Assembly: GCA_900110395.1 (NCBI GenBank)
Contig: FODP01000001.1
Location: 310,001-374,000 of the forward strand
DNA length: 64,000 bases
Origin: Rhodospirillales bacterium URHD0017
GTDB lineage: Bacteria > Pseudomonadota > Alphaproteobacteria > Reyranellales > Reyranellaceae
Reading direction: 5' to 3'
Translations under genes and position numbers: made by a program
Notes under the pieces: model-generated
Seen by the model: only the letters and a program-made list of their open reading frames with translations
What the model was told of the DNA's origin: nothing
Databases searched by the model: none
In this document: positions 58,266 to 64,000 of the stretch, piece by piece
How the letters are laid out: each line of letters starts with the position of its first letter
Position numbering within the stretch: the first letter of the stretch is position 1

Positions 58266-58841
58266 TCAGGCGCCGGCGCGGCGATCGGCCGGGCGCGGCT
58301 CGCCGGCGTGATGGAACGGCCAGATCGGCCACGCCACGCTGGCGCACGACCGGAAGGTGAGCGTGCCGGTGGTCGGATCGTAATGTCCGCCGAGGCCGTC
58401 GGCGAGCTCGAGGGCATGGTCGGCACGGCAGACCTGGATCGTCACTTCGCTCGCGCCCAGAGTCTCGGCGGCAAACAGAGCCGAACGGACGAGAGCCAGT
58501 CGCAGGCTGCTGTCCTCGGCAAGCCTGCCACCGCACAGGGCGAGTTCCGCAAGGGACCAGTCCGTCGCCTGGCCGAACAGCTCGACCACGGCGATGAGCT
58601 TGCCGTTGCGTTCGCGGCCGACGGCGCAATAGCGGCTCGCGGTGAGCCCGGCCCGCCAGTCGCGGATGAAGTCGTCGGTGACGACGCGGCCGAAGCGGTC
58701 ACGGCGCTCGTCCGCGGTGAAGGCAAGAAAGAAGGACAGCAGCTGGGCCTCCTTCTGGACGTCGATTTCACTGACGCGATCGGCGATGCGCGGGCTCGTG
58801 GCGCGAAGGAACAGGCGCTCGCCGGTGGTAACGGCTGTCAT
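58266..58841 (-). CDS. GNAT-family N-acetyltransferase-like protein
   Basis: 191 residues. Core FFLAFTADERRDRFGRVVTDDFIRDW, the ELALCGGRLAEDSSLRLALVRSALFAAETLGASEVTIQV block (GNAT alpha/beta with acyl-CoA-like loop). The classic Q/RxxGxG/A motif is not clear, so the activity is uncertain; an N-terminal part MTAVTTGERLFLRATSPRIA is usual for this group. 85 bases upstream of the avidin-like gene on the same strand. Confidence 0.75.
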   Translation of the reverse strand: MTAVTTGERLFLRATSPRIADRVSEIDVQKEAQLLSFFLAFTADERRDRFGRVVTDDFIRDWRAGLTASRYCAVGRERNGKLIAVVELFGQATDWSLAELALCGGRLAEDSSLRLALVRSALFAAETLGASEVTIQVCRADHALELADGLGGHYDPTTGTLTFRSCASVAWPIWPFHHAGEPRPADRRAGA

Positions 58842-58949
58842 GGCTGCCTCCTATGCTCGATGGGAGCACCGCAGGTGGGCTCTCCTCCCGTCGATCATGA
58901 GGGAGGTGCGTCAGGCCAGCGTCATCCGTTCGTATGAGAAGCGTTGGCT

Positions 58950-60080
58950 CTAGTCGGCGCGCAACGGCGGCGTCGATCGGGCCAGCAGCTGCACGAGCTC
59001 GGTCTGGCGGCCGGTCCCGGTCTTGGCGAACAGCTTCTGGAGATGCGTCTTGACCGTGGTCAGGCCGACGCCCAGCACGTCCGCCGCCTCCTGCGGGGTG
59101 CGGCCCCGTGCGAGATGGTCAAGGACCCTGGTTTCGGTCGCCGTCAGCCCGTAGAGCTCGGCGAAGGCACCGAGCGGCAGTGCGGCCGGGACTGCCGGAT
59201 CCTGCACGATGACAGCCGTGCCGCCGCGCAGCGCCGCCAGTGGATTGCGGCCGTCCCGCCAGCTGAGCGGCAGCACGTTGGCGACCAGACCGCCGCCCTC
59301 CGGGCTGGCCAGGGCAACGGCATGCCGGCCGCTCTGCGCCGGCGCCGTGCCCGAGGCGCTCGCCGTCAGGGCGCGCGCCAGCGCCACGCGGGCACCGGCG
59401 GAGGCCGCCGTCAATCGTCCGTTGCGGCTGGCAAGGGCGCCGCCGGCGAGAAGCTGCTCGGCCGAGCTGTTCATGTAGGTGATGCGGCCGTGCTCGCCTT
59501 CGGTCAGGAAGATTCCCGTCGACAGGCCGTCGACCGTCTCCTCCAATCGCGCGCTGGCGATGGTCTGCAGCTCGAGCGCATCGGAGATCAGCAACGCGCG
59601 GCAGACATGGGGGAACAGCAATCCCAGCGCGCGCAGGTCGCGGTCGTCATAGCGCGACTGCACGTCGGAACGGGCCAGCGAGAACCAGCCGACACGTCGG
59701 CCCGACTTCAGCACGAACACGCCGATGACGTCGCGAAAGCCCAACGGCTTCACCCATTTGACGTAGAAGTCGCTGTTCTGCGTCTCCCGCTCGCCGGCGA
59801 TCATGGTCATGGTGGCGACGTCGCCGACACGGTCGAAGGCGAGGGGCCTGGCCGTCGCCACCTGCGATGTGGCGAGCTTCTCGAAATAGAGCCTGAGGAA
59901 GGACTGGTCGGCGCCGTGCTCGAACACGCAGCCGCCGCCGCCGCGATCCTGCACCACGATCGAGCTCGCCGTGCTTTCGCCGGCTGCCGAAATCAGGGGG
60001 AGGGTGTCGTTCCAGCGCTGCGGCTCGAGCACGCAGTCGTACAGGGTCCCGATGATCTCGCTGAGATTTTCGACGCGCAT
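58950..60080 (-). CDS. LuxR-type helix-turn-helix regulator with N-terminal sensor region
   Basis: 376 residues from 60080 (MRVENLSEIIGTLYDCVLEP). The N-terminal two-thirds look like a sensor (PAS/GAF-like, LRLYFEKLATSQVATARP, QNSDFYVKWVKPLGFRDVIGVFVLKSGRR). The C-terminal LuxR HTH is LTATETRVLDHLARGRTPQEAADVLGVGLTTVKTHLQKLFAKTGTGRQTELVQLLARS. Starts 1 base after the amidase stop, so translated with the cluster and probably its regulator. Confidence 0.92.
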   Translation of the reverse strand: MRVENLSEIIGTLYDCVLEPQRWNDTLPLISAAGESTASSIVVQDRGGGGCVFEHGADQSFLRLYFEKLATSQVATARPLAFDRVGDVATMTMIAGERETQNSDFYVKWVKPLGFRDVIGVFVLKSGRRVGWFSLARSDVQSRYDDRDLRALGLLFPHVCRALLISDALELQTIASARLEETVDGLSTGIFLTEGEHGRITYMNSSAEQLLAGGALASRNGRLTAASAGARVALARALTASASGTAPAQSGRHAVALASPEGGGLVANVLPLSWRDGRNPLAALRGGTAVIVQDPAVPAALPLGAFAELYGLTATETRVLDHLARGRTPQEAADVLGVGLTTVKTHLQKLFAKTGTGRQTELVQLLARSTPPLRAD

Positions 60081-60081
60081 C

Positions 60082-61536
60082 TCACGTCCACCCCTTGGGC
60101 GGCACGAAGCCCTGGAATTCACGTTCGAGTTGGCGCGCGACCTCGATGCACTGCAGGTCGCCGTATTCCGGGCCGACGATCTGCACGCCGATCGGCAGGC
60201 CCTTCGAAAAGCCGGCGGGGGCGACCGTGGAGGGCAACGACGCGACCGTGAAGTAGGCGCCCCAGAAAGTCGGGTCGGCCGGTGACGTCTTCCGCCCCTT
60301 CACCACCATCTTGCGCTCATGCCAGGCGTGATTGGGATCGTGTGGCACCGCCACGGTCGGCGCCGCCGGACAGATCAGCACGTCCCAATCCTGGAAGAAC
60401 GCCTTCCAGGCGCGGCGCAACAGGTTGCGGGCCTTGTCGAGCTCGAGCCAGTCGGCATAGGTGAAGACCCTTTCTGCCGCTTTCTCGGCGCCTTCTGCCG
60501 TCATGAAGCGCTGGCGCAGGTGCGCCAGTCTCGCCCAGAATTTCTCGTCGTTCTGGCGATTGGCGAGCCCGGCCATCAGCAGGCCGCCGAAGACGCGGAA
60601 GGCTGCCGCCGTATCGATCGCCGGACGGGCGCGGTCGCTGACCTTCGCACCGTTCTTGGCGAGGAAATCGGCAACGGCCTGGATGCGGTCCTGGACCTCG
60701 GTGTCGACGTCGAAGTTCGCATCGTCGCGCATCACGGCGACCCTGAGATCGGCGATCCGCTGCTTGCGCGGCAGCGGCAGCTCCAGGCGCCAGGCCACGG
60801 AGTCGTCGGGAACAGGCCCGACGATCAGCGACAGCGCAAGCTTGAGGTCGTCGGCGCTGCGCGCCAGCGGGCCGGCGACGGCGAGATCGGGCCGTTCGCC
60901 AAGTCCCGGCATGACATGGCCGACGAAGTTGGTGATGCCGAACGTCGGCTTGTGGCCGTAGATGCCGCAGTAATGCGCGACATTGCGCACGCCGCCGCCG
61001 AAATCGACGCCGATCTCGAGCCCGGTCAGACCGGCGGCAAGCGCCGACGCAGCACCTCCCGACGAGCCGCCGGGCGAGCGGTCGAGGTCCCAGGGGTTGC
61101 TGGTGGTGCCATAGATCTCGTTGCGCGTCGCCCAGCCGATCAGGTAGGCGGGCACGTTGGTCTTGCCGAACGTGACGGCGCCGGCGTCGATGTAGCGCTG
61201 CACCGCGAGCGCATTGGTCGCCGGACGATGGTCCTTGAGCTCGGGGACGCCCCAGGTCGCCGGCAGTCCGGCGAGGTCGAAGCTGTCCTTGATGGTGACC
61301 GGCAGGCCGTGCAGCGGTCCGAGCTTCCTGCCCTTGGCGATGGCGTCGTCGGCCTGGCGCGCCTTCTTGCGCGCGCCCACGATGTCCATGGCGATGACGG
61401 CGTTGAGCTTGGCATTGTACTTGTCGATGCGGGCCAGATAGAGATCGAGCAACTCTTCCGATCCGATTTTCCGGGCGGCCAACAGGGCCGTCAGTTCGCT
61501 GGCCGAGCGGAACGGTAAGCTGGTCAAGATGCGCAA
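60082..61536 (-). CDS. Amidase-signature family protein with nucleophile Ser replaced by Gly
   Basis: 484 residues from TTG 61536 (MRILTSLPFRSASELTALLA); overlaps the OYE stop by 13 bases. Amidase-signature fold with Lys83 (TIKDSFDL), cis-Ser158 (SPGGSSGGAA) and position 182 where the nucleophile belongs. The spacing 75 and 24 matches the FAAH triad Lys142/Ser217/Ser241, but the sequence is DFGGGVRNVAHYCG, so residue 182 is Gly rather than Ser. Normal amide hydrolysis is therefore unlikely without another nucleophile. Downstream neighbour is the LuxR regulator. Confidence 0.85.
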   Translation of the reverse strand: MRILTSLPFRSASELTALLAARKIGSEELLDLYLARIDKYNAKLNAVIAMDIVGARKKARQADDAIAKGRKLGPLHGLPVTIKDSFDLAGLPATWGVPELKDHRPATNALAVQRYIDAGAVTFGKTNVPAYLIGWATRNEIYGTTSNPWDLDRSPGGSSGGAASALAAGLTGLEIGVDFGGGVRNVAHYCGIYGHKPTFGITNFVGHVMPGLGERPDLAVAGPLARSADDLKLALSLIVGPVPDDSVAWRLELPLPRKQRIADLRVAVMRDDANFDVDTEVQDRIQAVADFLAKNGAKVSDRARPAIDTAAAFRVFGGLLMAGLANRQNDEKFWARLAHLRQRFMTAEGAEKAAERVFTYADWLELDKARNLLRRAWKAFFQDWDVLICPAAPTVAVPHDPNHAWHERKMVVKGRKTSPADPTFWGAYFTVASLPSTVAPAGFSKGLPIGVQIVGPEYGDLQCIEVARQLEREFQGFVPPKGWT

Positions 61537-62903
61537 ACTCCGGTTTTCGTGGCTTTGGGACGGGCGATCGGCATGTCCATGTTGGGCGAAGACCAGGCCA
61601 TGATCTGGTCCATCATATCCTCGCGGGACGCGAAACGATCCTCATCGTAGCAGCCCAGGGGGAAAACCGCCGTCTGTGCGCAGCAAAGCGAGCAGAAGGT
61701 GCACGGATTGGTGGGCCGCTCCGCGCCGGCCTCGAGCTGGCGGAACAGGTCGGGATTGGCGAGCAGCGGGCGGGCGATCGCGACCATGTCGCATTTGTCG
61801 GCCTCGAGGGCGCCGTTGATGACCGCGCGATCCTGGAAGCCGCCGTTGGCGATGACGGGGATCTTGACGGCTTTCTTGATGGCGTCGGCGAAATCCGCGT
61901 TGGCCGCCGGCACGAAGCGGTAACCGAAACCGTAGACGTTCCTTCTGATGAAGGCCGGCGTGAGATTGTAGGCCACGGCGCGCACCAGCGCCTTGGTGCT
62001 GAGATGACGCGTGGCGTTGGCGAAGGTGTGGTAGCCCTGGTCGGGAAACTTGCCCGGGCTGCCATGGGGGTTGGGGAAGCCGAAGCCGCTGTCGATGTGG
62101 AGATAGTTGACGCCGAGCTCCTTCAGCCTGCGGGCGTACTCGGTGGTCTGGGGCAGGTCGTTGCCGCCGAAATAGTCGCGCAGCGGGGAAAGCGGCCAGC
62201 GGATATTGAGCGGCAGGTAGTTGAAGTCCTTGGCGGACAGGCGCACGCCGAACAGGAACTCGCGCCCGACCGCCTTGCGCACCGCCTTCACGATCTCCTC
62301 GAGGAAAGTGAAGCGCGCTTCGGGCGAGCCGCCGTAGCGATCCGTGCGCCGATTGGTGAAGGGATTGAGGAACTGGTGGATCAGGTAGCCCTTGGACGCC
62401 GTGATCTCCACGCCGTCGCACTTGGCGTCGTGGACCCGCCGGGCGGCGCTCGCGAAGCTGGCGACGGCGGCCGTGATCTGGTCGGGCGTCATTTCCCGCG
62501 ACCGGTTGTGATAGCCGTAGAACAGGTCGAAGAACGACGAGGCCGACAGGCGATCCTCGTCCTGCGGCAGCAGGCTGGTGTGGGTATGTGCGCCGGTGTC
62601 GCCGAGCTGGACGATATATTTGCAGTCGTTGCCCTCCTTGATCTGGCGCACGGCTTCCTTGAGCGGTTCGACGAACCGGTCGTCGTGCAGCGACGGATAT
62701 TCGAGCGGCGACATGCGCTTCTTGTTGACGGCGATGGTGGCCGAGATGATGCCGGCGATGCCGCTTTGGGCGAAGCGGCGCTCGAAATGGACGAAGGCCG
62801 GTGAGACCGTGCCGTCGTAGAAGGAATTCCTGCCGCCCATCGAGGAGCGCAGGACGCGATTGGCAAAGGTGATGTCGCCGATCTTGAACGGCTCGCGAAA
62901 CAT
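61524..62903 (-). CDS. NADH:flavin oxidoreductase, Old Yellow Enzyme family with Fe-S motif
   Basis: 459 residues from 62903 (MFREPFKIGDITFANRVLRS; GGGGGGCACC upstream). TIM-barrel OYE: RSSMGGRNSFYDGTVSPAFVHFERR, KYIVQLGDTGAHTHTS, SKGYLIHQFLNPFTNRRTDRYGGSPEARF and KIPVIANGGF, with the FMN-phosphate loop ANGG. The Cys cluster CTFCSLCCAQTAVFPLGC near the C-terminus fits the 4Fe-4S site of the 2,4-dienoyl-CoA reductase/trimethylamine dehydrogenase group, but the large FAD/NAD domain of those is absent. Upstream of the amidase-like gene. Confidence 0.9.
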   Translation of the reverse strand: MFREPFKIGDITFANRVLRSSMGGRNSFYDGTVSPAFVHFERRFAQSGIAGIISATIAVNKKRMSPLEYPSLHDDRFVEPLKEAVRQIKEGNDCKYIVQLGDTGAHTHTSLLPQDEDRLSASSFFDLFYGYHNRSREMTPDQITAAVASFASAARRVHDAKCDGVEITASKGYLIHQFLNPFTNRRTDRYGGSPEARFTFLEEIVKAVRKAVGREFLFGVRLSAKDFNYLPLNIRWPLSPLRDYFGGNDLPQTTEYARRLKELGVNYLHIDSGFGFPNPHGSPGKFPDQGYHTFANATRHLSTKALVRAVAYNLTPAFIRRNVYGFGYRFVPAANADFADAIKKAVKIPVIANGGFQDRAVINGALEADKCDMVAIARPLLANPDLFRQLEAGAERPTNPCTFCSLCCAQTAVFPLGCYDEDRFASREDMMDQIMAWSSPNMDMPIARPKATKTGVCAS

Positions 62904-62989
62904 GGTGCCCCCCGGCTTCTCCGAGCGGAAATGTACCATCCCCGGCCGACCTGCGGCAGGGCACCAATTCAGCGACTATGCCCCGGCGA

Positions 62990-64000
62990 CTACTGGGCGG
63001 CCTGGCGCACCATGTCGGCGCACTTCTCGCCGATCATGATCGAGGGCGCGTTGGTATTGCCGGCGACGATGCTCGGCATGATCGATGCGTCGGCCACCCT
63101 GAGCGCTGCTATGCCATGGACCCGGAGCTGCGGGTCGACCACGTCCTCGACGGCGCGGCCCATGCGGCAGGTTCCGACGGGATGCAGGTTGGACACGCCG
63201 TTGGCGCGGATATGGGCGCGCAGGCCGGGTTCGTCGGTGACGCCGGCGCCCGGCAGGATCTCCTCGACCACGAACGGCTTCAGCGCCGCCTGCTTGCCGA
63301 TGTCGCGGCAGATGCGCAGGCCCTGGATCATGGCGTTCCAGTCGTTGCTGCTCTTCAGGAAGTTGAAGCGGATCTCGGGCGCCGCCAGCGGGTCGGCCGA
63401 CTTCAGCCGTACCGTGCCGCGGCCGTCCGGCCTGAGATGCACCGGCGACAGGCCAAAGGCGGAGAAGGGCTGCGGCACCACGCCGTGCCGGTTCCGTTCC
63501 TTGATCGCCCAGGCGAACATGTTGATCTGCAGGTCCGGCCGCTCCAGCCGCTTGTCGCTGCGCACCAGCGCGCCGACATAGAGCCCCATGCTGGCGAGCG
63601 GCCCGGTGCGGCCCAGGGCGTACTGCATGCCGGCCAGGATGCGCCGCGGGAAGCTGTTGATCAGGTCGTTCATGGTGACGGGCTGGGCGCACTTGTAGGC
63701 GACGTAGGTGTTGAAATGGTCGTGCAGGTTGCTGCCGACGCCTGGCATGTCCTTGATCACCGCAATGCCGTGCTTCCTGAGATGTTCCGCCGGACCGACG
63801 CCTGACAGCATCAGGAGCTGCGGCGAGCCGTAGACGCCGCCCGAGACGATGACCTCGCGGTTGGCGCGCGCCGTCTTGAGACCGTCGGGCGTGCGGTATT
63901 CGACGCCGACCGCGCGCCCGTTCTCGATCAGCACGCGTGTGGCGTGGGCCGAGGTGGCGATGGTGAGGTTCTTGCGCGTCTTGGCCTCGCGCAGATAGGC
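62990..64000 (-). CDS. GMC-family FAD oxidoreductase, partial (5' end beyond window)
   Basis: 337 residues visible, ending at 62990; the frame stays open to 64000, so the ATG-like start at 63934 is internal. GMC traits: EVIVSGGVYGSPQLLMLSGVGP, GVGSNLHDHFN, active-site NLHPVGTCRMG (His) and the second-residue region VAGNTNAPSIMIGEKCADMV (Asn). Choline dehydrogenase/alcohol oxidase group; substrate unknown. 86 bases upstream of the OYE gene on the same strand, so possibly the first gene of this cluster within view. Confidence 0.92.
   Translation of the reverse strand, partial: AYLREAKTRKNLTIATSAHATRVLIENGRAVGVEYRTPDGLKTARANREVIVSGGVYGSPQLLMLSGVGPAEHLRKHGIAVIKDMPGVGSNLHDHFNTYVAYKCAQPVTMNDLINSFPRRILAGMQYALGRTGPLASMGLYVGALVRSDKRLERPDLQINMFAWAIKERNRHGVVPQPFSAFGLSPVHLRPDGRGTVRLKSADPLAAPEIRFNFLKSSNDWNAMIQGLRICRDIGKQAALKPFVVEEILPGAGVTDEPGLRAHIRANGVSNLHPVGTCRMGRAVEDVVDPQLRVHGIAALRVADASIMPSIVAGNTNAPSIMIGEKCADMVRQAAQ

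Overview
The window is high-GC DNA (about two-thirds G+C by eye) that reads as the chromosome of a free-living alphaproteobacterium. Supporting features are an NDUFA12-family complex I gene, a class II B12-dependent ribonucleotide reductase, RNase E with a long acidic insertion in its S1 domain, several orphan Bug/TctC and TRAP binding proteins, and many single-copy catabolic genes. A Reyranella/Rhodospirillales- or Hyphomicrobiales-like host is my inference; no rRNA or tRNA gene is present to test it. Coding density is very high, with many 1-4 base start/stop overlaps, and no insertion sequence, prophage, CRISPR array or integrase is visible.

Layout, left to right. 1-3.96 kb: 3' end of clpA with a translationally coupled 59-residue membrane peptide, a secreted unknown, a FemAB-like acyltransferase and a small unknown. 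3.97-9.0 kb: a TetR/adaptor/RND efflux operon. 9.1-14.1 kb: an APH-fold kinase, an 18-residue Lys/Ala micro-ORF and nrdJ. 14.3-18.9 kb: a core block (NDUFA12, mlaD, small ORF, DUF2155, aat, accC, accB, aroQ). 19.0-25.05 kb: a complete lower tyrosine (homogentisate) pathway, hppD-hmgA-fahA-maiA, with a divergent MarR regulator and an unknown membrane-anchored protein. 25.1-29.8 kb: DsbA-like, M48 protease, a GGT-like lipoprotein without a recognisable nucleophile, and an aminotransferase. 29.8-32.6 kb: tandem secreted LprI/DUF3298 paralogues, a Rid protein and a SnoaL-like protein. 32.65-36.4 kb: an acyl-CoA dehydrogenase pair and an MFS carrier. 36.55-40.5 kb: a LacI-controlled module (beta-hydroxyacid dehydrogenase, LacI, SDR, TRAP receptor) with two matching operators. 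40.5-43.0 kb: BON protein, TctC receptor, methyltransferase. 43.0-50.9 kb: a second core block, rne, amiC, mrcA and prfB, the last with a programmed frameshift. 51.1-54.4 kb: small unknown, TctC receptor, class II aldolase and two unknowns. 54.5-58.2 kb: a tight four-gene unit (avidin-like, ion channel, LLM flavin enzyme, GH1 glycosidase). 58.3-64.0 kb: GNAT, then a LuxR regulator downstream of an amidase-like protein without its nucleophile, an Old Yellow Enzyme and a GMC oxidoreductase cut by the window end.

The overall picture is a conserved housekeeping backbone interrupted by catabolic and transport modules. Several short inverted-repeat families sit between genes, often inside operons. 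I do not see a clear new multi-gene defence or secretion system. The most unusual items are two probable pseudoenzymes (GGT-like and amidase-like), the Lys/Ala micro-ORF with adjacent hairpins, the avidin-like/channel/flavin/GH1 operon, and the mirrored LacI operators.
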